NCBI GenBank assembly: GCA_021186555.1
Contig: JAJKFL010000008.1
Coordinates: 13,695,936-13,759,935, forward strand
Origin: Reticulitermes speratus
Lineage: Eukaryota > Arthropoda > Insecta > Blattodea > Rhinotermitidae
Length of the DNA stretch: 64,000 nt
Direction: 5' to 3'
Part shown: positions 1 to 34,600 of the stretch, piece by piece
How the letters are laid out: every line of letters begins with the position of its first letter
Numbering within the stretch: position 1 is the first letter of the stretch
Made by a program: the position numbers and the translations under genes
The notes under the pieces: generated by a model
Told to the model about the DNA's origin: nothing
The model's input: the letters and a program-made list of their open reading frames with translations, nothing else
Databases searched by the model: none

Positions 1-101
1 TGGATAGAGTTTTCACTGTAATTAACTCATTGTAAAGTGAGACTAATCATGGATCTTGAAAAACAAAGCACATGTTCTTCCTCACTGAACGTAGCATCTA
101 A

Positions 102-23063
<22,962 letters not shown>

Positions 23064-23810
23064 GCCCAGGTTTGTGAAAGGTTGCACCTGGCATGGCATC
23101 TTGCAGCTAGTTGGTTTGCATTTCTTTGAACTGAAGACATCATTGTTTTAGGTCTGTGGTCAGCTGTGCTCCTGTTACATATACTGAAACATTGCGCATC
23201 AGGAACCAAGGTGTATAATCTTGAAGTAAGAAAAATGTAGGTTTGAGAATTTCTGGGGTGGTGAAGTGTGTGTGCAGTGACAAGCTGAGCATTTGTTCAG
23301 TACTTTCTTTTGAAACAATATTTTCTGCCTCTTATCTGTCTGCTTCCCTTGAAGCTTGCTGGACCATTGAAAAAAAGAGGTGTAGCAAGGAAGGGACAGT
23401 GCATGTACTAGTTGATAAAACCAAGGAAGGAAGTGTGGTTTATGTGTCAGCAGTTGGCAGTAGCAGTGGCATTGGCAGCGGCAGAGACGGTGGCAGCAGC
23501 AGCAACAGTAGTAGTTGGTTACTGGAACTGAGTACCACTTGTTTGAGTGGTTGATATGGTGGTAGCTCCGCATGCTTTTGCTCTTAGTTGCCGTATTGAT
23601 GTAGCTCAGTAAACAGTTTCAAATTGTAACAAGGGAATGTGACCTTTACAAATGAGGGTTGAGTGAAATACCCCTGGGAATGAGAACTGTAGCCATAGGG
23701 GCATATGGTTTCATACAGCCCATAATAAACGTGTGTTTGTATGCATGCAACTTTATAGCAAGAGACAAGTACATGTATGCATAAGAACTTCAAAATACAA
23801 ATAAAATGGA
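23064..23810 (+). other. USP7 3' UTR with candidate poly-A signals
   Basis: Sequence after the stop. AATAAA occurs at 23724-23729 and 23800-23805; either could end the transcript. A GCAGCAGC-type stretch lies near 23470-23510. The open frames across it on both strands are low-complexity shadows. The true 3' end is not shown by the sequence. Confidence 0.4.
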
Positions 23811-24397
23811 AGCAAACCTACCTGATAGGGAAAGAGGGTTATGTTTGGATCCTTTTTTAATTTGTATGGTTATGGAAAATGAAACACTCATATTTAAATG
23901 TAGTTGGCATGATGCTGTTTTTTCCCCATTTTAAGTTGTCTGTTTTCTTTTGTGTGTGTGAAACAAAATTTTTGCCTTTGGATTTAATACAGAAAGCTTA
24001 CCCTATCCATCAGTATTACATGAAAAGAAAAAGTGATTGGTTTACAAATAATTCAAATAATTTTGTACATAATTAGTATATATATTTCTGATTTGTACAT
24101 AACTTCAAGTATATGGTTGTTAAATTAAATAGTGTTGAGCAGAGGATCAGTCTTGCAAGTGGTGTGCCTCAGCTATCTGCATAAGTACATGTTGTTCTGA
24201 ACAGTCATGGTGAGAAGGATTGTAACTGCATTGAAGTATGTAAGGTGTCTGTAAGTTGACATAGTCTTTAGTACACTGACTGCACAGATACTGTTGCTCA
24301 AAGCATATATAAACATTTTCTTAACACATTGCAATATCTTTATATTCACAGTCCGACAAAATGTACAATTCAATCACATTAATTGTGCAATTCCACT

Positions 24398-24442
24398 GTC
24401 CTACATGTTTCAAACCCTTAATTTGGGTTCATCTTCAGGGAC
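24398..24442 (-). ncRNA. Hammerhead ribozyme-like motif, left arm
   Basis: Minus strand: stem I GTCC / GGAC, core CTGAAGA, one extra U, stem II GAACCC / GGGUUU (G-U end pair) with loop AAATTAA, GAAA, self-complementary stem III ACATGT, cleavage triplet GTA. All hammerhead core bases are present except for the one-base insertion after A9. Confidence 0.75.
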
Positions 24443-24777
24443 TCATTACACACTATTCACATCAACTGGTACAATTGTTTAAATGAATTTTTTACATCTG
24501 TGTATGTACATTGTCCAAAACTAATAAAAAGTGAAAATTGTTTTATATTGGTTAAAATGCTAAAAGTTGTATAAAAGTTGAATAGTCTGTGCTGATTTGA
24601 TATCCTGTTTTATTGGAGAAGGTTGTCTACTGGAGACTTCAACTTTTATACAACTTTTAGCATTTTAACCAATATAAAACAATTTTCACTTTTTATTAGT
24701 TTTGGACAACGTACATACACAGATGTAAAGAATTCATGTAAACAATTGTACCAGTTGATGTGAATAGTGTGTAATAA

Positions 24778-24822
24778 GTCCCTGAAGATGAACCCAAATT
24801 AAGGGTTCTAAACATGTAGGAC
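24778..24822 (+). ncRNA. Hammerhead ribozyme-like motif, right arm, core mutated
   Basis: Partner of the left-arm motif. Stem I GTCC / GGAC and stem II GAACCC / GGGTTC are perfect, but the GAAA core reads TAAA, a change of the conserved G12, so cleavage is unlikely. Confidence 0.7.
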
Positions 24823-24899
24823 AGTGGAATTGCACAATTAATGTGATTGAATTGTACATTTTGTCGGACTGTGAATATAAAGTTAAAATTGCAATATCT

Positions 24900-27060
24900 G
24901 TTTTGTGGAGAGGGTTGCCAGGTGTGTGTATGTGCATGTGGACTCAACAAGAACTTCCCTGTTCAAGTGTTGTGTTATGCATACATTTTCAGATCACTTT
25001 TTATGAAACTTATTACTGTTAGCATTTCCAGTTACAAGTGTGTTACTTGTGGCTGGTTTGATAGACAAACCAACCATGTAATATTAAACCCCATCTCTTT
25101 CTTTAACCCCATACTTCACACTATTCTGAAGGATAAATGATGAACATATGTGAGTTCTGACAACCTGTAATATTGGAGTTATATTTTTGTTATTTTTATG
25201 CCAGATTTGTTTTAGAGATTATTTTATTTCAGTCTGAGTTGATAGCATTTATATTGTGAGGGAAAGCACTAGGGATTGATTCTGATCTTCCATGTAAACA
25301 GCTGATAGTTCCTTACAGATTAATTTGATGACAATGGCCAAGTAACCTGGCAACCCTGTTTGGATGGGACACAGAGTATGCTACACACGTCACTCCCCTG
25401 ATTCCCATATACCTGGAAATTTTTGTGTCGTATTCCAAATGAGGGAGTAACAAATCACATATTTTGTTGCAGTTTCAGAGGAGTTACTGAAATGCGAGGT
25501 GATGTGTTGAATACATAGTAATAACCTTCTGGATCATAACTTGTTAATATTTGGAGCTTAAATATTTATGATCATTAAAGGATGTTAGTTCGATTAGCAT
25601 GTGTTGCTGCTGTGGACAGAGGAACCTATTTTATATCAAACTATATGCAGTGGCCAGTCGGTATCATGGATGATAATTTTGCTTGCATATTTGTAAGAGT
25701 GTTTAAATTATCAATTTAAAAATTGTATGCCTGGAAGTATGAGCGCAGTGTAGTGTGTACAAGCTAATATAATCTGTGTGATATTTAATCATAATCTTCA
25801 TACCTTATATTTGTTGATTGCCTGACTAAATTTATAGCCATTTTAACTTGGGATTTGCCAGAAAATGAAGACTGTGACTTTCCAAAGCAAAACAAGAAAG
25901 CATTAATCATGCAATCTGTATATTTACATTTTCTTTTTAAAAATAATACAAGAATCTAGAAGTATTGTTTTAGAGAAGGAAATATGAGGTGTAAGGCATG
26001 CTGACTGGATAGGGTACAGAACACCAAAGCTGCATAGAGCCAGTGGTGAATAAAGGTACAGTATGTAAAATCATTTGCTGTAAGAGTTTTGGTTATTTTA
26101 CTTTGTACGATGTAATGAGAAATAAAACTGATTCTTGGCAGGCAAATTTAAATATGAATTGATGCAACAACAGTTAAAATTGATTCATTATCAATCATTA
26201 TTACAAATTGTGTATGACTTACTTTTGATAATAGAGAGATGTGACCTTGGGTGTAAGAAAATATGAGCTTGCTGTGCCAAGGCAAAACTGCCAAGACTTC
26301 TCCTATCTTATAAGCGCTGAAATGTGAGATGAGTGCTCGGTCATGTTTTGAGTCATGCATAGCATGTGAACTGTGTGTCCATGCACGTGTGTAAGAGAGA
26401 GAGAGAGATGTATTTCGTTTAACAGCAGGTGTTCATTTGCAGTACTTTTGCAAATTATGTGTTAATGAAAAAATGTTGCTAAAGGGTGTTAAAAATGGCC
26501 TGAATCAACCGTGCCTTGTATAAGAACAGTATACAGTATAGTAAGGAGAAAATTTGAGCTACAGGTTCAGTGCCAAACAAAATGAAAACATGAGAATTTC
26601 TTCTTTTAACTGAAAAGAAATTGTAAAATTTTGGTACTCGAATGGAGATGAATTCCAGAACATTTTCATGTCAGTTGGCTCTTGACAATGGGGTGTCAAA
26701 ATCCTCAGCTCAGAACTTTAGAACTATCGTCATATAAAATTAGAGCCAAACAGCATTTCTTGTCTGGTAAGCAAGAAGTTGGTAATTACAGGCAGTTTCA
26801 GGGTTTGGTGGCCATTAGTTTTCTTCGCCCAGAACCCTTTTGTTTCGTCTTTTTTGGTGGGATGAGACATGGTTTATATTAAATGGGAATGTAAATAGAA
26901 TAAGAGATATTGGGATTCTGAAAATTTATGAAGTTCCTTTACGTGACCTTGAAGTTGGAATGTAGTATGTAAGTACGTGAAAATTCGGGGTCCTTTCTTT
27001 CTTTCATTCTGTCTTTCCTTTCTTTCTTTTTTTTTTTTGGTGGGGGAGGGAGACAAATTC
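24900..27060. other. Intergenic DNA, nothing recognised
   Basis: AT-rich, with a GA microsatellite (26396-26408) and a TTTC/T-rich run near 26995-27040. No gene or repeat family was recognised. Confidence 0.5.
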
Positions 27061-27064
27061 CTGC

Positions 27065-27385
27065 TACTGGTCATTTAATTGTGACGCCATTGTTCAGAGA
27101 ATCGTCAGAACAAATATGCCATGGCCCACACAGTAAAGGTCTTGGTGCCTACAGTCATGGATTGTGGCTTCCTCAGTCTCCAGATTTGAATCTGTGCAAT
27201 CATTATTTGTGGGGGACACTGAAAGATGGAGTTAATGTGAACAGTCCACATTTGTTGCAAGAAGTGAAAGATAATATTTGAAGAGAAATTGTCAGTATTT
27301 AAAGACAAGCTTTGTCATGTATCGAGAAATATTTTTTGCAGGTATGAGACCAGTGTAGAAACTGGAGGTCAACACTGTTCTGTGA
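27065..27385 (+). mobile_element. Tc1/mariner-superfamily transposase fragment
   Basis: Plus-strand frame reads GLWLPQSPDLNLCNHYLWGT, then LKDGVNVNSPHLLQEVKDNI, with REIVSI after a stop. The SPDLNxCxxxLWG block holds the second catalytic Asp of the DDE/D domain and leads to the C terminus. The N-terminal part is gone and stops interrupt the frame. Confidence 0.75.
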
Positions 27386-27389
27386 AGGA

Positions 27390-28800
27390 AGGTAAGTGAA
27401 CTGCAGGGGCAAAGCAGACTCTAAATTCCTGGCCAATGTACACTTTCTGTCTGATAAAGGTATAATGATAGCTTTTGTGCTCTGGGACACAAAAGTGTGC
27501 TCTATACCTGCCAAATTAACCCAGTTTTATCGTACCTTTTTGGAGCTTCATATAGGGTTTTCATTATGTGAAGCTGCGTAAGCCTGACGTAAGTGCCGAC
27601 AGTCTTCAGCGTGCTTGCTGTTGGAAGCATGTTTGCAGTATAATCTGAAAAGTATGTATATTCCCGTCACTTTTATGAAAAGTTCACAGTTTTCTTGAAG
27701 TCCCCTTCCGAAGGTAAGGTAATTAACTTCTTTATTGTATATTATTTTGTTAGGCTCCTGTGGATGGGTATTAGTATTTTTCTGCTGGCCAGATTTATTT
27801 TGTTCTAAAAACCCAGAGATCCAGGATGTGCATGCTCTGAAGACAGTGCATGAAATGAATGGATAGTGTGGGGGTCATGTATGGCTATTAACATGTTTTA
27901 TGTCTGAAATACTCTGGATTTCGGTGAAGTTTGGGATGAGGAGGCCATACCAAAAATTGTTGGGAGAATTTAATTTCTGTGGTGCATTGTCATAGCAGTG
28001 GATCAATTTATTCCGTGCAATGCATGGTACCAAAATTGGTAAGGTTTTTAAGTTGTGTTATAAACATTTCGCAGTAAGGTGATTGTGGTGTTTGAAAAGT
28101 AAGGTAAATAAGATTTTATGACTTTCCAGTGAGGTATTAATAATGTTATTACACAGCTTTCCAACAGTACATGAATATTCGAGACTTTCAGTTACATAAA
28201 ATGGTAAGGAACTTGTGTAGAAAAAGTGTTCTAATTGTAGTATACTTTTTTGCATTTGCTAATAAAACTACATCATTATGAGGCAAAAGATGGCGAACTT
28301 GTCAAATTAATCCGTGTAGACAAGTGTGTGGATCATTACATTGTCACACACAGATGTGTTCATGATTACATCACTGAGATGGTGTCCCTGTTTGCTCGAG
28401 TTACTCGTAAATGTATAGGTGCATGCGTGTGCCTCAAATTAATCATTAAAGCTGTAGCTCCTCGTCACAAGAAATTAATCAGAGGAGAGAAAGTGCTGAA
28501 CCAGTCTACCTAGCAAGTCATAACACTTGTGACATGCACTTATAGTAGTACTTTTGCATGATTCAGTTTTTGTGTTCTTTCTGAAATTTTTTTATGCTTC
28601 TGTAAATAAGATAGTTACACGTTAAACATGTGTGAAGTGAGCGCAGAAAAATGGGTTGTGCATATATGCTTGCTGGTCACAGGGACATAAAAATGTATGT
28701 TGGAAGTTGTTTGCAAGGCAGCAAGAAGGAAAAGCCATGCTGTGATGATGTGGGAGGGCAGTATTTAATAACTATATTTTACGGTATTGGACATGTGAAC
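27390..28800. other. Intergenic DNA, nothing recognised
   Basis: No coding block, RNA gene or repeat family was recognised before the LINE that starts near 28.8 kb. Confidence 0.5.
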
Positions 28801-28804
28801 CTTG

Positions 28805-30668
28805 TTCCTATACATTTCGTATAAAACTAAGAACTCATCTGGATATGATGGAATTTCCATGAAAATATTAAAAATCAGTACTCCTTATATAATATCTCCA
28901 TTAACTTATATAATAAATAAGACGCTAGCTACAGGTATATATCCTCTAAGACTATAATATGCTGAAATTCATCCCATATTCAAAGAAGGGGATAAGACTG
29001 ATCAAACAAATTATAGACCAATTTCTCTATTGACCTCAATTTCAAAAATTTTTGAGAAAGTAATTTATGCAAGATTGTATCAACACTTTGTCAAAAACAA
29101 TGTACTTGCTCCTCAGCAATATGGATTCAGAAATAGATTATCAACAGAACTGGCCTCGTATAAGTTACTAGAAGCTGTTCTAACATCCCTTAATAATAAA
29201 TCAATAGTAGGCGGTATATTCTGCGACATCAGAAAGGCTTTTGATGTTATTAACCATAAAATCCTAATGTCCAAAATGGAATTTTATGGCATAAAAGGAA
29301 AAGCTTATCAATTACTCAAATCATACCTAAGTGATAGATACCAGAGTCCTAATAAAAAAAAATAGCTTGACAACATTTTCTGATTGGGAAATGGTATGTA
29401 CAGGAGTACTTCAAGGTTCTATACTGGGCCCCTTACTTTTTCTCATTTATATAAATGACTTGCCTTTTATACTAAAGGATACTGGTGCTCCTACATTATT
29501 TGCTGATGATACAAGTATAATTTATTCACATTCCAGTTTAAATAATTTTTTAAAGAGATTAATTTATCATTTACAGTCCTAAATATTTGGCTTGCAAATA
29601 ATAAGCTTACATTAAACTACAATAAAACCCATTTTATGCAATTTTCTTGTAAACCTAATAATAATAATATTAGTCTACCAATAAATTACAATAATCATAT
29701 TGCAAATACACAGAGTATAAAATTCCTGGGATTAATACTCGATACTAATATTACTTGGAGGAACCATATTGACTATTTGCACACAAAATTAGGATCAGCA
29801 AGCTATTCCATCAGAATATTGAAATCACTTATGCCATTGACAACTTTGATAAATATTTACTTCTACTTTCATTCAAAAATAATAAAAAAATCTTTTGGGG
29901 TAAGTCACTCACAGTCATTTGGTTTTTAAGCTACAAAAGAGTACTTAGGCTAATTATGGGTATTGGGAAATGCGACTCATGTCGCAAAATTTTTAAAGAA
30001 TTGAGAATATTGCTGTTTTATTGTCAATATATATACTCAATATTATTATTTGCTATCAAAAATAAAGAAATATTCCCAACAAATTCAGAAATACGTTCTA
30101 TATGCACAAGGCATAGGACCAACTTACACCCTCCATTATTACACTTAACGAAAGCCCAGAAAGGTGTGTATTTTTCTGCTATTAAGATTTACAACTGTTT
30201 GCCTCAAAGAATCAAGAAATTATCTGGCGATGCAAATAAATTTAAAGAAACACTAAAAAAAATTCCTTTTAATAAACTCATTCTATTCCTTAGACGAATA
30301 CTTTGCATATGATGCCAAACCTGATCTTGACAAAAACTGAAATGTTAGTTATTACCATCCCAAATCATAACTAGTAATACTCAATATGCTATATAATTTG
30401 CTATGACCTCAGTTCTTTGTATTTTATTTTTTATGATTTTAAAGTTATTATCTAAATGTTTAGCAGGTTTTCATATCTGAAGATTGAGCTTTTATATCTT
30501 AAGTTTTTATATTATATATCTATATTATATTTATTAACTGTTGTACTTTGACAATGTATTATTATATAGCTTGTAATGTATATGTTTCTTCTTGACCAAA
30601 TCCACATCCTATTTGTCTTTGTGACTGTGTATTGGATTTATGGATTGTAAATAAATGAATGAATGAAA
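28805..30668 (+). mobile_element. 5'-truncated LINE (jockey/CR1-like), reverse transcriptase and 3' end
   Basis: Begins inside the reverse transcriptase (NSSGYDGISMKILK), then NYRPISLLTSISKIFEKVIY, QQYGFRNRLST, GIFCDIRKAFDVINHKIL, GSILGPLLFLIYINDLP, the catalytic FADDTS, and a thumb region with KFLGLILD. Reading moves through three frames (29030-29365, 29331-29582, 29636-29929, then 29956-30312): one shift at the A-run near 29352-29362, one near 29580-29636 and one near 29930. The end is a TGAA microsatellite (30649-30668). No endonuclease domain. The coding blocks look little decayed, so the insertion is fairly recent. Confidence 0.88.
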
Positions 30669-31384
30669 GAGTTTTGTGTGCATTGTCACTGACTACAAGA
30701 TATGTTTTATAATGGGCGTCAGACAAATCTGAACATTGCTACAGTGTCATGATATTTAAGTTTATTTTCTTTTCAGAGTATGATGTATGTTTCCAAAAAA
30801 AATTCTACATGTTGTGGTACCTTACAGGAGTGAAAGAAACTAGGGGTTTTCCATTTCTTTCAATATTGCTGGCATGTGTTGCTTGGTGATATTCGGGACC
30901 ATCTAGCCGGTTTTTTGCGATTCTTCCCATGTGGTCGCAATTGTCTCTAACTACTGCCCACAGATTATCTAGTATGTTACTACCTCTCTTCCGTTCATCC
31001 ATAAGCACATAACTATACAACACGCGCGGCAGCTGTGATCCCATATTGCTCTGGATTACAACGGACTCTACCGGTTGCAGAGTGATTTATAAATACAAGA
31101 GGCGGTAACGCATTCGGTTTGAGAGCGGTTTTGAAGCGTAATAGTTCGTGGGAGAAGAGATAGGATAACAGTTTGTATGAATGACTAAATAAATAGAACT
31201 GTTTTCGTCAATTCATAACGTAAGTAACTCATTTTAAAACTAAGTCTCAGAGTGTCAGTCAAAGGTCAGTTTTGAAACCGTGTGATAAAGTTGGAGAACG
31301 ACGTCAAAAATGAAGGTTATCACTGAGACACGACCTTTACGTTATCGATGACACGAGTATTTGAACAGTTGCCTTAACTTCTTC
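30669..31384. other. Upstream flank of Shmt, likely promoter region
   Basis: GC content and CpG rise near 31015-31140 (CAACACGCGCGGCAGC), as often seen near an insect promoter. A minus-strand open frame (30805-31044) shows no family landmarks. No TATA box or clear start site was identified, so the transcription start is unknown. Confidence 0.35.
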
Positions 31385-31545
31385 TTCTTATTCGCATCAT
31401 GGATTAGGCATTAATGCCTGTTCCGAACTTATACATCAGCCCTCAAGTTCATTCCATCTGCGACGGGGGCGACCTACACTTCTTCTTCCTCGTGGATTGT
31501 ATTCTCGTACTTCAGTTGTGCAAATTTCTTTTTGAAGTAGAGCTT
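31385..31545 (-). mobile_element. RTE-type LINE fragment, antisense, just upstream of Shmt
   Basis: The minus strand reads REYNPRGRRSVGRPRRRWNE, close to the arginine-rich GRPRRRW block near the C terminus of RTE-type LINE reverse transcriptases. It ends about 65 bp before the Shmt start codon, so it may form part of an upstream exon, intron or promoter. Only this short stretch remains. Confidence 0.6.
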
Positions 31546-31610
31546 CATAGTGTTATTTGTTGAGGCTTGGGTTTTTTGGATTATTGTTCATAGGTGGAAT
31601 TACAAGGATA

Positions 31611-34600
31611 ATGAGCGGAGACGTATTGTCGTTGAACCAAAATGTATGGGACAGTGATCCCGAGTTATTTGAGCTCATCCAGAAGGAGAAAGGAAGGCAG
31701 TTACATGGACTGGAAATGATTGCTTCAGAAAACTTCACATCCCTTGCTGTGCTGCAGTGCTTAAGTTCATGTTTGCATAACAAATATTCAGAAGGTCTTC
31801 CAGGACAGAGGTAACCAATAAGCACATGAGAAATTTCGAATTTTTGCCTTTAGATAGAGTTGGATACCTTTCTAACCAACCATTAAATATTGTGATACAG
31901 TTGTTTCAAGAACTGGTTTGGTTTTGACTAGGCCCCACAACAAATTTTTCACCAGGAAACAGTTATGAAGTTGTGCAGACTTAACATGCAGAATAATGTG
32001 GTTTCCCTGCTGTGTGACGGTCATGGGCGATTTTTTTTACCTTCCATGTACCTGTATAGTTAGATTTCGTTTTGTTAAGTTACATTGATTTAAAGTAGGG
32101 GGATGCAAACCAGATTATATATTTTTGCCCCTTTTACTGTTCCCATTGCTTAAGTATATTGCAAGTGTGTTATCTGTTCAGTTGTGTTGAGAGTTTTTAA
32201 ATAATGTTTATGAATAATGCAGACATTTTTCAAGGATAGGTAATTTACATTTACAATTTCTGTAATTAATGAGTGACTACACAAAAGTGTGGTGTAGTAG
32301 GTAGTATTCCAGCTATGCATGTGGAAATCCTGTGTGTGATATTTGGTACACAGGCTGGCTGTTGTGACATGTTTTTTTGCGTGGTTTTTCTCAGCTTCTT
32401 CTGACAGATGTGGGTCATTGAAAAAGGACCATGACTGCATCCTTCCATATTATTTCTGGTTCATTATCTGACCATATAATATGTGCAGCTGATGTTAAAT
32501 AAGCCAGCAACAACAAGAACAGTTGTTTGTAAAAAGTTAGTGTAATTAACATGGTACCTACAGGCTTAGTGTTATGTGTCACACCTAATATTTTAGGTGT
32601 GTGTGAAGGGTGTGTTTTTAAGAATGTGTCGTTCTGGGGTAGTATTCTTAAAACTGTTACGTGTCCACTTTGGTGTCATTCTGTGGTATTTGCTGATTAG
32701 TACTCCCACTTTACCCGTTATTATTTTTCAGTTACTACAATAAATGTACTACACAAGTGGATGGGGTTTAGCACTAGCAATGTATGATGGCTGACTTCAT
32801 TTCTTTCCTTTTATAGAACAGTAGGACAAGGCAATAACAGATATTTAACAACTTGCTTGGAAATGGTTATGTGATGTAACTGTTGTCAATCAGAAAATGT
32901 TGAGGCTGTAATTATTGAGCCTAACACATATTTCACACAATACTTAATCTTTTGCTTATGTAAATGTTACAAGTTGGTCTAAAACATCTATACGATTTTG
33001 CCTTAATCCAGTGTAAGTTAAATCTGACTGAAAACTCCATGAACTTAAATAAATCAAACTAAACTTCCAACCTAAAGAAACCAGCAAGTGCAATGAGTGA
33101 CTTCCTCTGTCATCTTCACGTAATAATATTGCAACATGTGCAGATTAGCTGAAGTGCTAATGCTTCAACATGTATTCAGGTGTCTGAATTGTGATAAATT
33201 CACCGATAATCCTCATTGAGGTTTGTTCGTTTTCCTCTGTTATTTCTGGCATAGGCCACTTCCACTTTCTTCCTTGTTCAGTTTAGTGTATTATTCATTA
33301 ATCCTTTAAAGGTGACAATTAACCTGAGTGCTGTTTGTTTTGATGTCCATAAAAAACACATGAATACACTGTCTGGGGGGGAATGTAGGATTTCTGAACA
33401 TTAAACCTGGTGGTACATACAGTAACCAGTGGGCTCCGAAGGCTTAACCAGCCTACTGTTCAGTGTTATATAGGCTGCAACACATCACCTGCAAATAATC
33501 TGCAAATAAATATATGAATATTGAAAAATGCATTACCCTCAAGGCATTATTGGAATGAGTGGATTTAACACCTTATATGTGTCCGAGCTTCATTGAAATT
33601 GTATGTGGCAACCACCCCTTTTGTGGATTATGACAACTGGTTTTGTAACAGTTATCATTGTGTACAGTGTTTCTGGTGTTTCTGTTGTCTTGAAAGTCTG
33701 TTCAATTCATACATGCATGTCTTAAAAATGTTTTGTGGACTCACCATATCCAGTCCATATTTCCAATAGATTTCTAATTTTGGGTTAAGGTGAGTTTCAA
33801 GTCAAATATCTGGACCTGTCTATGGAGCTGTTAGTGTGAAATTCTGAAACTGTATTTCATAGAAGCTACATGAAGCATGTGATGGCTGCCATCATAGCAG
33901 TTTTGGTAACTGAAAGCTGTAGAAAAGAGATTGTATACTTTTATACATTACATTACACACAAACATCAGTGAACATATATTTTTGTGTGTTTGTGTAGAA
34001 AACAACATACTATTAATTTTGTTTCAGCAAAATTATTTGGAAGGGGTGCTTTTGACTGCTTTTATTTTCTTTGCAAGTTTGGTAGAGATGCAGTGAAATG
34101 CCAGTATCATTATACTGTGGGCAATGAAATTATATCTGTTGTAATGAAATTAGTTACATTCAAACACGTTAAAAATGTTGGAGTGATACGTACATGTAAA
34201 AAAATGAATGGGAGGCCAAACTTACCATGCGTGATTTCAAGCTTCCGCTGCTGTGTAAATGAGATCTTCGCTCTTCTGGGATATTCCGCAGCATTGATTG
34301 GTAGTTTGTTACCAGTGTTTTGGGACAACCTATCAGTCTGATCTTAAAGGGTGAAGTAGTCAAAGAAGAATGGTGGGAACAGTAAGGTGCGCATGGTTAC
34401 TTGGAAACAAAGTTAGTCATTTTTCTTCACAGCCTCTTTTAGTAGTGATTTCTCAGTAAATTCTTGGAGAATTTCACTGCACTGTAGTATACAATCTGGA
34501 AAGTCTTTTCTGGTCATTATGAAATGATGAAGATTTTGCAACATGTGTGCGCTTCTGTAACTGGAATTACATTTTATTATTGCCATCATTGTCTTCTCTG

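Larger units (their letters stand above)
24340..24887. mobile_element. Foldback element with two hammerheads and 12-bp target duplication
   Basis: Two long imperfect inverted arms (about 24340-24590 and 24632-24880, unpaired centre near 24610) are bracketed by identical direct copies of ATTGCAATATCT (24328-24339 and 24888-24899). The arms start TTATATTCACAGTCCGAC and end with its complement. Each arm carries one hammerhead motif, left on minus and right on plus, both reading outward. There is no coding frame. Architecture and variable-length duplication fit a Penelope-like derivative; that family link is an inference. Confidence 0.8.

Noticed and set aside
23199-23573. 124-aa minus-strand frame rich in Cys/His/Ser
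   Set aside because: Antisense to the low-complexity GCAGCAGC-type stretch of the USP7 3' UTR; a composition artefact.
30805-31044. 79-aa minus-strand frame upstream of Shmt
   Set aside because: No recognised family, and it overlaps the likely Shmt promoter region.
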